NCBI RefSeq assembly: GCF_009763805.1 | Contig: NZ_CP046804.1 | Coordinates: 2,976,001-3,040,000, forward strand | DNA from: Vibrio cidicii | Lineage (GTDB): Bacteria; Pseudomonadota; Gammaproteobacteria; Enterobacterales; Vibrionaceae | Length of the DNA: 64,000 nucleotides | Direction: 5' to 3' | Shown here: one piece after another, positions 19,063 through 28,376 of the stretch | How positions within the stretch are numbered: the stretch's first letter is position 1 | Layout: each line of letters opens with the position of its first letter | Notes under the pieces: generated by a model | The model's database searches: none | Told to the model about the DNA's origin: nothing | The model's input: only the letters and a program-made list of their open reading frames with translations | Program-made: the position numbers and the translations under genes

Positions 19063-19749
19063 CTACTTTCTTTGCATCTCGGCCCACCACTGCTCATCGG
19101 CGACGATTTGGCCTGTATCATCAAGTGCTGGATAAGCGAGCCCTTTGCGTTTGGCGACTTTCGCCAGCACCGGATGGCCGCGTTCAAACAGGATGCGGTT
19201 GATCGTCTGTGCATCGATGCTGCTGGTCTCGCGCTGATACATTCCAGCGGCTTCGCGTTGGCGCTGCGCTTCATACAGGATGACTGCGCACGCCACCGAC
19301 ACGTTGAGCGATTGCACCATACCAACCATCGGGATGATGATGTCCTGATCGGCGAGTGCTTTGGCTTGCTCGGACACGCCGATTTTTTCGCTGCCAAGAA
19401 TAATCGCGGTTGGTTTGGTGTAGTCGATTTGGCGAAAATCCACTGCTGTTTCGGAAAGATTAGTCACCAGCACCTGCATGCCTTGCGCTTTCAGTTCGCC
19501 AACGGCGTCGGCGATGGAGTCGTGGGTATCGACTTCGATCCAGTTGCGCGCGCCTGCCGAGGTATTTTTCAGCGTTTTCATCTGTTCGGTTGGCCACACC
19601 GCGTGCACTTTGTGCAGGCCAGTGGCATCGGCCGAGCGGATAATCGCCGAGACGTTATTGGGTTTGTGTACTTCTTCAAGGCAGAGGGTGAGGTCGGTTT
19701 GGCGCGCTTTGAGCACCTGCTGGATTTTTTGGTAACGTTCTAAATTCAT
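19063..19749 (-). CDS. trmH: tRNA (guanosine-2'-O-)-methyltransferase TrmH
   Basis: TrmH is a SPOUT-family enzyme that methylates the ribose of G18 in tRNA. The 228-residue protein shows NNVSAIIRSADATG, ILGSEKIGVSEQA and the C-terminal knot motif IPMVGMVQSLNVSVACAVI. The start MNLERYQKI fits the family. It is the fourth gene of the gmk unit. Its stop codon directly abuts the tandem repeat array. No defects were seen. Confidence 0.95.
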   Translation of the reverse strand: MNLERYQKIQQVLKARQTDLTLCLEEVHKPNNVSAIIRSADATGLHKVHAVWPTEQMKTLKNTSAGARNWIEVDTHDSIADAVGELKAQGMQVLVTNLSETAVDFRQIDYTKPTAIILGSEKIGVSEQAKALADQDIIIPMVGMVQSLNVSVACAVILYEAQRQREAAGMYQRETSSIDAQTINRILFERGHPVLAKVAKRKGLAYPALDDTGQIVADEQWWAEMQRK

Positions 19750-19779
19750 GCGATAGACGATGGTTGGATAAAATAAAAA

Positions 19780-19805
19780 GCCCTTGAAACCGGGATTTCA
19801 AGGGC
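19780..19805 (-). terminator. Hairpin downstream of spoT
   Basis: GCCCTTGAAA and TTTCAAGGGC form a 10-bp perfect stem around six bases, followed on the minus strand by a T-rich tract. It may end or attenuate transcription between spoT and trmH. Confidence 0.75.
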
Positions 19806-19828
19806 CATGAGTTGAGCCGCTTTGTCGA

Positions 19829-21949
19829 TCAGTTCTTTCTTCGACGCACTCGCGAACATGAAGGCATCACGCGGATTTTCTTCATAATTCCAGCCAAGTG
19901 GACGCGATCTTTGGTGGTCAGCAACACAGTCACGGTGTACAAACGGCCATCGCGCTCTTCGGTCGAGAGGCCATGAATGTTGGAACCGGTTTTCGAGATC
20001 ACATTGGTCAGCTCGGCCAACGCGCCTTGGTGGTTTTGCATGTCCACTTTCAGCTCGGCGATGAACTCTTGATCGTAATCCTCGGACCAAGCGACCGCCA
20101 TGTACTTATCCGGCTCGCGTTGATAGCCGCGTACGTTTGGACACGTCTCGCGGTGCACCACCAAACCACGCCCCGGTGAGACATGGGCGATGATCGAATC
20201 GTCCGGGATCGGGTGACAACAGTTGGCGAAGGTCAGCAATAACCCTTCCGACCCACGGATCGGTAGCTTTTTCTTCGGCTTGCCTTCCGGCGTCGCGACT
20301 TCGGTCAGCTCTTCGGCATCCCCCAGTAGGCGGCGGGCAATCACGATGCTCATGCGCTCGCCAAGGCCAATCGCGGCCAGCAAGTCGTCGAGAGAGGCGA
20401 TTTTCAGATCGCTCAACACGTGCTCCATATTTTCCGGGCTGATGTCACTGAGTGAGTGCTCACCCAAAGCGTGATTGAGCAAGCGGCGACCTAAGGTGAT
20501 CGACTCTTCACGACGCATGGTTTTCAGCACTTGGCGAATCTTAGTACGAGCACGGGAAGTCACCACATAGTTGAGCCAAGCGGCGTTGGGTCTTGCCCCT
20601 GGCGCACTGATGATCTCGATCGTCTGGCCGTTTTTCAGCGCTTTGCTCAGCGGGTACGGATTGCGATCGACGCGTGCGCCGACGCAGGTGTTGCCGACAT
20701 CGGTGTGCACTGCGTAGGCGAAGTCCACCGCGGTAGCGCCAACCGGCAGTTCGACGATGCGACCTTTCGGCGTAAAGACGTAAATCTCATCCGGGAAAAG
20801 ATCCGATTTGACGTTTTCGATAAATTCGAAGGAGTTGCCCGCGCTTTGCTGCAGCTCAAGTAGGCTTTGCATCCAGCGCTGCGCTTTGACTTGTGCGGTG
20901 GTGCCAGTGCGATCGCCGTTGCCTTTGTAAGACCAATGCGCCGCGACCCCTTTATCCGCCATTTGATCCATGTCTTCGGTGCGGATTTGCACTTCGACGG
21001 GCACACCGTGCGGACCGACCATGGAGGTGTGTAGCGACTGATAGCCGTTGGCTTTGGGAACGGCGATGTAATCTTTCATCCGTCCCGGGCGGGGCTTGTA
21101 CAGGCTATGCACTTGGCCGAGCACGCGGTAACAGGTGTCGGCGGTGTCGACCACCACGCGAAACGCGTAGATGTCCATGATGGTGTGAAAGCGCTGCTCT
21201 TTGGTTTTCATCTTGTTGTAGATGGAGAACAGATTCTTCTCACGACCAAGCACACGTGCATTGAGCCCGACATCTTGCAGGCGGCCTTCAATCTCGCTAT
21301 GAATGCGTTGGATCATCTCTTTACGGTTGCCACGAGCCGATTTCACCACTTCTTTCAAGACGCGATAGCGGTTCGGGTACAAGGCTTCAAAACCCAGCTC
21401 TTCCAGCTCGGTTTTAATGTTGTGAATACCCAATCGGTGGGCCAGCGGGGCGTAGATTTCCAGTGTTTCCCGAGCAATACGACGTTTTTTATCTGGGCGC
21501 AGAGCGCCAAGTGTGCGCATATTGTGGGTGCGGTCAGCCAGTTTGATCAGAATGACGCGGATATCCTGCACCATGGCCAGGACCATTTTGCGAAAGTTCT
21601 CGGCTTGAGCCTCTTTGCGATCACGAAATTTAAGCTTATCCAGCTTAGAAACCCCATCCACCAGCTCGGCCACGGCTTGGCCAAATTTGGCTTCAAGATC
21701 TTCTTTGCTGACATCGCAATCTTCGATCACATCGTGCAGCAGCGCCGCTTGCAATGTTTCGAGATCCAGACGCATTTCGGCCAAAATTCGCGCCACAGCG
21801 ACGGGGTGGATGATATAAGGTTCACCGCTAGAGCGGGTTTGCCCTTCATGGGCATCTCTCGCTACCACATAAGATTGACGCAGAGCCTCAATTTGAGGCT
21901 CTGTAAGATATTCTTGGGCAACGTCTTTGAGGCTATCGAATAGATACAA
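19829..21949 (-). CDS. spoT: Bifunctional (p)ppGpp synthetase/hydrolase SpoT
   Basis: SpoT degrades, and weakly makes, the stringent-response alarmone (p)ppGpp. The 706-residue protein has an HD hydrolase domain (HPVAVARILAEM, HDVIEDCD), a synthetase domain (YRVLGQVHSLYKPRPGRMKDY), TGS (IYVFTPKGRIVELP), a zinc-finger/helical region, and a C-terminal ACT domain ending RVRRRKN. The length is near E. coli SpoT (702). It lies downstream of rpoZ in the conserved order. The long opposing frame at 21107-21943 is a shadow. Confidence 0.96.
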   Translation of the reverse strand: MYLFDSLKDVAQEYLTEPQIEALRQSYVVARDAHEGQTRSSGEPYIIHPVAVARILAEMRLDLETLQAALLHDVIEDCDVSKEDLEAKFGQAVAELVDGVSKLDKLKFRDRKEAQAENFRKMVLAMVQDIRVILIKLADRTHNMRTLGALRPDKKRRIARETLEIYAPLAHRLGIHNIKTELEELGFEALYPNRYRVLKEVVKSARGNRKEMIQRIHSEIEGRLQDVGLNARVLGREKNLFSIYNKMKTKEQRFHTIMDIYAFRVVVDTADTCYRVLGQVHSLYKPRPGRMKDYIAVPKANGYQSLHTSMVGPHGVPVEVQIRTEDMDQMADKGVAAHWSYKGNGDRTGTTAQVKAQRWMQSLLELQQSAGNSFEFIENVKSDLFPDEIYVFTPKGRIVELPVGATAVDFAYAVHTDVGNTCVGARVDRNPYPLSKALKNGQTIEIISAPGARPNAAWLNYVVTSRARTKIRQVLKTMRREESITLGRRLLNHALGEHSLSDISPENMEHVLSDLKIASLDDLLAAIGLGERMSIVIARRLLGDAEELTEVATPEGKPKKKLPIRGSEGLLLTFANCCHPIPDDSIIAHVSPGRGLVVHRETCPNVRGYQREPDKYMAVAWSEDYDQEFIAELKVDMQNHQGALAELTNVISKTGSNIHGLSTEERDGRLYTVTVLLTTKDRVHLAGIMKKIRVMPSCSRVRRRKN

Positions 21950-21988
21950 ATTATGGGCCCGGAAGGTTGTGTGTTGCTAAACGCGGAA

Positions 21989-22261
21989 TTAACGGTTGTG
22001 AGCGATGCTGCTAACTGCCGCCAATTCTGCTGCTTCTTGTTCTTGCTGTTCTTGACGCTCGCGGGCATCGAGAACTTCTTTTGTGATAAGACCTTCTTCG
22101 ATTTCGCGCAGGGCGATAACGGTGGTTTTATCATTCTCTTCCGGCACCAGTGAATCTTTACCGCCAGTTTGTATTTGACGAGCGCGGCGAGCCGCAATCA
22201 GAACTAGGTCGAAACGGTTGCCAACTTTTTCAACAGCGTCTTGAACAGTTACGCGTGCCAT
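21989..22261 (-). CDS. rpoZ: RNA polymerase omega subunit RpoZ
   Basis: The 90-residue omega subunit has the conserved start [20 protein letters not shown] and the ARRARQIQ helix that clamps the beta' C-terminus. It helps assemble the polymerase and forms part of a ppGpp site at the omega-beta' interface. It is followed by spoT, linking alarmone target and enzyme in one operon. Confidence 0.97.
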   Translation of the reverse strand: MARVTVQDAVEKVGNRFDLVLIAARRARQIQTGGKDSLVPEENDKTTVIALREIEEGLITKEVLDARERQEQQEQEAAELAAVSSIAHNR

Positions 22262-22375
22262 GAGAACTCCAGATTAGTTAACTAAATTTTGAATGACGAG
22301 AAAGTATACAAGCTCTCCGTTCCTAGTGTCCAGTTTCTACCCGTGTGGGCGCTCCTGAACACTAAGGTCGGGGAC

Positions 22376-23071
<696 letters not shown>

Positions 23072-23197
23072 CTAGCAGCGTGACCGATTGGTTACTTTTA
23101 GGCCAGAAAAATGGAGGCGAAGAGTATCACGATCCGCTATCGGTTGCCAGTTGATATTGGTGCGCCTGATTGTGCACGAAAAGCGCTCCGCCGGGAG

Positions 23198-23222
23198 AAA
23201 AAAGGGGAAGACAAGCTTCCCC
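23198..23222 (-). terminator. Terminator of the TonB-cluster operon
   Basis: GGGGAAG and CTTCCCC pair around a five-base loop, followed on the minus strand by six or more T. It lies about 70 bases beyond the TPR gene stop. The remaining 23223-23293 holds nothing I recognise. Confidence 0.85.
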
Positions 23223-23293
23223 AGACGTGCGACTGACTCACACTAAACCTCAATACTCGGCCTTCGCCGCAAGGCTTGGGCCGGGCATTCAAG

Positions 23294-24511
23294 TTATCCT
23301 TGGCTGGCCAAATAAGTGATCCAAGGGCTAACCACTTGGCGCATCTTTTCTGACTCGGCGGCACTTTTCATTGAGCGCAGCGCATTAAGCGCGTCGTTCA
23401 TCTCGAAGTAGGCCATGCCGCGCACATAATCGAGTTCCGCTTTCTGCTCCGCTTTGGCATCGGCGGCAGGTTGCTGAGTAAACTCGGTAATGCTGGCGTA
23501 CTGTTTGTTTTGCAACATCAGGCGCGCAATGCGGATCTGGCTGCTGGCCGTTGGCGCGAGCGCATACGCTTCTTGATACGCGCTGATCGCTTTCTCCAGC
23601 TCTTTCGCCTGTTGCCAGAAGCTGGCTAGGCGATCGAGGTTTTCCTGATTACGGGTGATGTTGCCCTTCTCCATCTCGCTTTGCAGCACTTTGGCGGCGC
23701 GATAAGGGATGTTTTGATAGGCGAGAAAGTTCACCAAGCGCAGGTACTCTTTCTCTTCTTCAAACAAGCCTTGTTTGTAGGCCATTTCCAACGCGGCCAA
23801 CGCATTGCGATCTTGATTCAACTCTTGGTAGGTGCCGGAGAGTTGCATCCAGTAACGCTTTTTCTGCGGATAGAGGGTGGTTAAGGTTTTGAGCACCGCC
23901 GCGACCTCGTTCAGTTGCCCCAGCTCGTGATGTGAGGCCATCAGCAGCATGTACCAAGTCTCGCTCGGGTTTTTGCTCATGCTGATCGCTTGTTTGAGCG
24001 GTGCGATGGCGTTTTTGTAGTCGTCCATCTGCACATAGGCACTGGCTAAGGTGATGTAAGCGTGTGCTTGCGGTTTTTCTTCGCTGGTTTTACCGATCTC
24101 AAACCATGTTTTCATTGTCTCGACCGATTGTGCGTACTTATCCTCGGCTAAATACAACTGGGCTAAGCTGTAGCGCACTTGCTGCGCCACGGGCACGGGC
24201 AAGGCATCAAGCTTGAGCGATGCAGCAAAATATTTCGCCGCGTTGCTGTAATCACTTTGCAGTGAGTACAAAAAGCCAGTTTGTTGCAATAGCACTGCGC
24301 GGTCGTACTGCTTGGTGGTGCCCTCTAGGGTGTCGGTGAGTTTTTCCAGTGCCGCTGGGTATTTTTCAGTGGCGATCAGCTCCTGCACTTTATTGACAAT
24401 GCGGAAGGTGCGGTCGGTCAGCTGCGGCGCTTCTTTTGCCTGAGCGGGTGCAAGCGCTGCACCCGCCACTAAGGTCACAGAAGCCAGCACACTGGTGAAG
24501 GATTTCATCAT
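23294..24511 (-). CDS. TPR-repeat protein of the TonB cluster
   Basis: This 405-residue protein has a signal peptide (MMKSFTSVLASVTLVAGAALAPAQA), so it is periplasmic. The body is a chain of tetratricopeptide-like helical repeats, for example GFLYSLQSDYSNAAKYFAAS and AYVQMDDYKNAIAPLKQA. A TPR protein is the usual last gene of the TonB2-type clusters of vibrios; its biochemical role is not established. A strong AAGGAGT site precedes the chosen ATG at 24511. The open frame begins 22 codons earlier, inside tonB, and is rejected. Confidence 0.88.
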   Translation of the reverse strand: MMKSFTSVLASVTLVAGAALAPAQAKEAPQLTDRTFRIVNKVQELIATEKYPAALEKLTDTLEGTTKQYDRAVLLQQTGFLYSLQSDYSNAAKYFAASLKLDALPVPVAQQVRYSLAQLYLAEDKYAQSVETMKTWFEIGKTSEEKPQAHAYITLASAYVQMDDYKNAIAPLKQAISMSKNPSETWYMLLMASHHELGQLNEVAAVLKTLTTLYPQKKRYWMQLSGTYQELNQDRNALAALEMAYKQGLFEEEKEYLRLVNFLAYQNIPYRAAKVLQSEMEKGNITRNQENLDRLASFWQQAKELEKAISAYQEAYALAPTASSQIRIARLMLQNKQYASITEFTQQPAADAKAEQKAELDYVRGMAYFEMNDALNALRSMKSAAESEKMRQVVSPWITYLASQG

Positions 24512-24521
24512 GGTGGACTCC

Positions 24522-25154
24522 TTAGTTAATTGAGAACTCGATCTCTTGCGCCATGCGCGAGCTGACGGCTTTGCCATCGACCATTTTCGGCGTGAAGGTC
24601 CATTTAGCGACAGTTTTACGTGCCTCTTTGCCTAAATCGAGACGGCGTGGATCTTCTTCGAGGATCTTGATGTCTTCCACTGCGCCATGTTCGTTGACGG
24701 TGAATTCCAGCAATACCTTGCCTTTTTCCAAGCCCGCTTTGGCGGCTTTACGCGGCATTTGAGGTTGGAAGGTCGCTCTGGGTACTGGGCCGCTGTTGCC
24801 CGCGATTTGCGAACCGCCCCCTTGTGAATAGTGGCCGAGAATCGAACCGCCAGTGACGTTCACTGGAAGGTCGAGTTTGGGCATATCCATCGGGATCTGT
24901 TCCATCACCGGCTTGACCGTCGACGTCACCTTCATTTCTGGCGGTGGCGGCGGGCGTTTCGGTGGTGGTGGTTTCGGCAGTTCGCGTTTTTTCTCCTGTA
25001 CTTTTTCTTCGGGTTTGACGCGAATGAAATCGACCATGCGCAGATCGTCATTCGACGCCAGCTCGTGGCGCTCTTTATTTACCAGCTTGTCCATCCCCCA
25101 GAAGAGTCCGAGGGAGACAACGAGCGCCAGTGCAATGGAGGCCAGATAACGCAT
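24522..25154 (-). CDS. tonB: TonB energy transducer
   Basis: TonB spans the periplasm and transmits proton-motive force from ExbB/ExbD to outer-membrane receptors. The 210-residue protein has an N-terminal anchor (YLASIALALVVSLGLFWGM), a proline-rich stretch (PKPPPPKRPPPPPE), and a C-terminal TonB domain with KAGLEKGKVLLEFTVNEHG and KWTFTPKMVDG. The short periplasmic spacer resembles the TonB2/TonB3 type of vibrios rather than the longer TonB1. The start at 25154 (MRYLASIAL) was chosen over a frame that opens in exbD. Confidence 0.93.
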   Translation of the reverse strand: MRYLASIALALVVSLGLFWGMDKLVNKERHELASNDDLRMVDFIRVKPEEKVQEKKRELPKPPPPKRPPPPPEMKVTSTVKPVMEQIPMDMPKLDLPVNVTGGSILGHYSQGGGSQIAGNSGPVPRATFQPQMPRKAAKAGLEKGKVLLEFTVNEHGAVEDIKILEEDPRRLDLGKEARKTVAKWTFTPKMVDGKAVSSRMAQEIEFSIN

Positions 25155-25158
25155 AGGC

Positions 25159-25566
25159 TTAATCCTTGTTGGTCGCGGCAATCGAGATGTTTGCCACACC
25201 GGCCATTCTTATCTGGTCCATCACTTTCACCACCACGCCCGCGTTGGCTTCTTCATCCGCTTGGATGACCACCGCGCCATCTGGGCTTTCGGCACGCAGA
25301 CGTTCAACGTTGGCGCGCACCGCATCGACTTCAACGCGACGTTTGTCAATCCAGACATCGCCCGCCGCGCCGACCGCGACCATGATGTTGCCTTTTTTGA
25401 CTGTTTGCGCTGAGTTGGCGCTGGGACGATTCACATCAATCCCCGCTTCTTTAACAAAGGACGTAGTAACAATAAAGAAGATCAACATGATGAAAACGAT
25501 GTCGAGCATCGGCGTCATATCGATCGCCATTTCATCGCTGTTGTCGTTGCTATAGCGTCTTTTCAT
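25159..25566 (-). CDS. exbD: Biopolymer transport protein ExbD
   Basis: The 135-residue ExbD has one membrane helix (about 17-37) carrying the essential Asp of MAIDMTPMLDIVFIMLIFFI, followed by a periplasmic domain. With ExbB it forms the proton channel that energises TonB. It starts 72 bases after the exbB stop and ends four bases before tonB. Confidence 0.95.
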   Translation of the reverse strand: MKRRYSNDNSDEMAIDMTPMLDIVFIMLIFFIVTTSFVKEAGIDVNRPSANSAQTVKKGNIMVAVGAAGDVWIDKRRVEVDAVRANVERLRAESPDGAVVIQADEEANAGVVVKVMDQIRMAGVANISIAATNKD

Positions 25567-25638
25567 GACCTATACCTCTAATTCCGTTTATGAGCACAGG
25601 TGCCATCGCGCGTTGCTCGCGGCCATGGCGACCCTGCA

Positions 25639-26166
25639 CTAGGCAATGTGTTTGAGCTTATCTTCCAGCTTTTGCGTGGTGACTTTGGCTAAGTGATCCA
25701 GACGCGTACTGAAAAACAGTCCGGATAACGACGCCACCATGCCCGCAAGGGTTGGAATGGTTGCCTTTGAGATCCCCGATGCCATAGCACGGGGGCTTCC
25801 TGTACCGACGATGGCCAAAATGTCGAAAACCTGAATCATGCCCACCACAGTGCCAAGCAGGCCAAGTAGCGGACAGAGGGCGATCAGCACTTTGATGATC
25901 GGCAGCCCTTTTTTGTTTTCGATGTCCTGTTTGGAGACAATCTCCTGACGGATCATTTTGGCGTTCCAACTTTTGTGGTCTTCGCGTCCTGACCAGATAG
26001 CGACGGCTTTTTTCATCGCCCGAGGAGCCACGGCAACGAAATAAAACCAACGCTCAAGCAGCACGACCCACAGCATGAAACTGAGGACAAAGATAGCGAC
26101 CAATACATCGCCACCCATGCCTAAAAATCGTCTGATGGAGTCTAACTCTTCAATTAACCACCACAT
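25639..26166 (-). CDS. exbB: Biopolymer transport protein ExbB (MotA/TolQ/ExbB family)
   Basis: The 175-residue protein has three membrane helices and the family signature CPLLGLLGTVVGMIQVFD, with the conserved small-residue helix STIPTLAGMVASL-like segment near 130-150. It is shorter than E. coli ExbB, as is common for the second ExbB paralogue in vibrio TtpC clusters. It lies nine bases after ttpC. Confidence 0.93.
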   Translation of the reverse strand: MWWLIEELDSIRRFLGMGGDVLVAIFVLSFMLWVVLLERWFYFVAVAPRAMKKAVAIWSGREDHKSWNAKMIRQEIVSKQDIENKKGLPIIKVLIALCPLLGLLGTVVGMIQVFDILAIVGTGSPRAMASGISKATIPTLAGMVASLSGLFFSTRLDHLAKVTTQKLEDKLKHIA

Positions 26167-26175
26167 GGCGCCTCC

Positions 26176-27538
26176 TTAGCGCTGCGCCGCGTGCAGTCTT
26201 TCCTGATAGCGTGCGATGAAGCCAGCGCTTTGCTCTTCCAGCATCTGTACCAGACGACGCCCTTTACTGTGTACCAGGGTGTAGAGGAACAGCAGTGGAA
26301 TGGCGACAACCAGACCAAGCATGGTGGTGACCAGCGCTTCGGAAATGCCACCCGCCATCAGTTTTGGATCGCCAGTACCAAACAGTGTGATGGCTTGGAA
26401 AGTGCCGATCATGCCCATGACGGTACCCAGTAGGCCAAGCAGCGGCGCGACGGAAGCGAACAGCTTGATGGAGCCGATAAAGCGTTCGATTCGTGGTGCG
26501 TTGCGCAAAATGATTTCGTCTAGCTTGGCTTCCAGATCCTCGAGGTTATCCCCTTGGTGTTCTTGGTATGCTTGGATCACTTCACCGAGCGGGTTGCCCG
26601 GGATCACCGCATCCGATTTCGCTTGGCGACGCATTTTGCCACCCAAGACCAACAGGCGCAGGTAAGAGAAGAGGGCGATGAGAGCGCCAATCAAGCCCAT
26701 GCCGAGAATCACGTAACCGACGATGCCGCCTTGATCAATGCGCTCTTGCACGGTTGGGCTTTGTACCAAAAGTGAAAGGATCACGCCGCGTGATGGGTCA
26801 ATAAACAGTGGCTCGTAGCTGGTTGAGGCTTGCTCAAAACCGGCTACCAAACCGGTGATGTTGGCACCAGGCTGACGAGAGAGCTCTTCGAATTTGCCGG
26901 TTTGCGGCACGTAGGTGACATATTTTCCATCGGCAATCGCGTTAAACTCGCCGACCAAAGTAACATCACGCACCGCTTCGTTGCCTTCGCCGTAGACCAC
27001 GGTTGCCGGGGTGGTTGAGGTTTCACCGGATATGATGATCTGTTGCAGCATAGTGTGCCAGAACGCTTCGAGCTCCTCGGTGGAAGGTAACTCTTTACTT
27101 TCAGCCAGCTTGGTCAGCAAAGCGTCGCGCGCAGGAAACTGCACCGCGTTTTGCGAGGCATTAAACAGCCCCTTGAATTCACCCGCGTATTGGCGCACCA
27201 CGCCAAACATTTCACCCAGTGTGCCTGAGCGCTGACGCAGCGTTTCGCTCAGTTCAGTGAGTTTTTTGTCGTTGTTGTCAAAAGTGACTTTGAGCTGTTC
27301 GCCCAGCGCCGTTTCGGCTTTGAGCTGCGCTTTAGCTTGCTTGAGCAACTCGGCTTGTTGGTTGCGATCGGCAAGAAAAGCTTGCTCGCGCGCTTTGTTC
27401 TCTTTCGATTCAACGATGCTTTCCGATTTCACCTCTTTGAGCAGATCGTTGAGTGATTTGGCGCTGTCAGCGTGTGCAGTTTCCTGCCATGAGTAGGCTT
27501 GCCAATAGGGCCGCGGCGACGGTTTTGAATCCTTTCAT
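26176..27538 (-). CDS. ttpC: TtpC-like MotA/TolQ/ExbB-family protein (frameshifted)
   Basis: TtpC is the fourth component of TonB2-type systems in vibrios. The C-terminal third is an ExbB-like domain (ASVAPLLGLLGTVMGMIGTF, then ISEALVTTMLGLVVAIPLLFLY). It is preceded by a long periplasmic coiled region. The ORF in frame begins inside the protein. The true start is the ATG at 27538, encoding a signal peptide (MKGFKTVAAALLASLLMAG), but the frame breaks at 27480-27482. Deleting one T gives ...MAGTAHADSAKSLNDLLKEV and 453 residues. The start codon overlaps the upstream DUF3450 stop as TAATG, suggesting coupled translation. Confidence 0.9.
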
Positions 27539-28305
27539 TATTTATTCTCCCCAGCGTAGACAGGCAGTTTGATCAGTGACGGTGGCGCCTGTTTCTTAGC
27601 AATACGGATCCCTTGCTGAACCGCAAGGCGGTAGCTTTCCGGCAGTTGTTCCCATTGGCGGGTCTGTTGGTTCCACATGCCGGTTTCAATGCCGTCTGGA
27701 GATTGGAACAAAAGCGCAGTACGGCCGATGCGTAGGAAGTCGTAAGTCACCACTTCGCCGCCGCGATCAAGGCTGGCTTTGTAAGATTCAATTGAGCGCG
27801 AGAAGCCCTCTTCTATTTGGTAGGCTTCCATCACTTTACGGAATTTTTCCGAGGTGGTGACGTCGGCGCGGTCCATTAAATCGCGCAATTCATTGATGCG
27901 CTTGCGACGCTCTTTGCTTTGGAAAGGCAGATCAAGCGTAACGAAATCGTCCAGTGCGTCGATCATCTTGAGTGTCAGAGGCACCACTTCCATCGCGGTT
28001 TGATCTATCTGGGCGATCTGTCGATTGAGTGAGTCCAGTTCGCTTTGTTGCGACTGAACCATGCGGTTGATCTGCTCGTTGTAGACTTTCATGCTGTCGA
28101 CTTGGCGCATGATGGCTTTGTACTCTGCCAGCATCGCTTCGGTGTTGTCAGCGTAGCCGTCGATTTTTTGTTGTGAGGCTTGTGCGGCTTTGTTGCTACC
28201 CGCTTGGGTGGAAATTACGCTGCCTGAGTCAGCGGCCAACGCGCTGCCACTGATGGTCAGCATCGCGGCGGTGAGTGCACTTACGCCAAATTCCTTTAAC
28301 GTCAT
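27538..28305 (-). CDS. DUF3450 periplasmic protein of the TonB cluster
   Basis: The 255-residue protein has a signal peptide (MTLKEFGVSALTAAMLTISGSALA) and an extended coiled-coil region (YKAIMRQVDSMKVYNEQINR and on), then a conserved C-terminal part with GRTALLFQSPDG. DUF3450 genes regularly lie directly before ttpC in vibrio TonB2-type clusters. The function is unknown; a structural periplasmic partner of TtpC is plausible. The start at 28305 follows an AAGGAT site. The frame opens 19 codons earlier. Confidence 0.87.
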   Translation of the reverse strand: MTLKEFGVSALTAAMLTISGSALAADSGSVISTQAGSNKAAQASQQKIDGYADNTEAMLAEYKAIMRQVDSMKVYNEQINRMVQSQQSELDSLNRQIAQIDQTAMEVVPLTLKMIDALDDFVTLDLPFQSKERRKRINELRDLMDRADVTTSEKFRKVMEAYQIEEGFSRSIESYKASLDRGGEVVTYDFLRIGRTALLFQSPDGIETGMWNQQTRQWEQLPESYRLAVQQGIRIAKKQAPPSLIKLPVYAGENK

Positions 28306-28376
28306 GGTTGCATCCTTTCGTGTTTTGTCAGTCGAAAAGGGCGCGGGAAACTCCCGCGCCAAATGGGTGAGTCCGG

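Noticed and set aside
19829..19870. A frameshift at the 3' end of spoT
   Set aside because: The tail MPSCSRVRRRKN looks unusual, but the ending RVRRRKN and the total length fit SpoT, so no shift is needed.
21107..21943. A 278-codon plus-strand frame opposite spoT
   Set aside because: It is the complement of well-conserved spoT codons, with no family resemblance and no start context.
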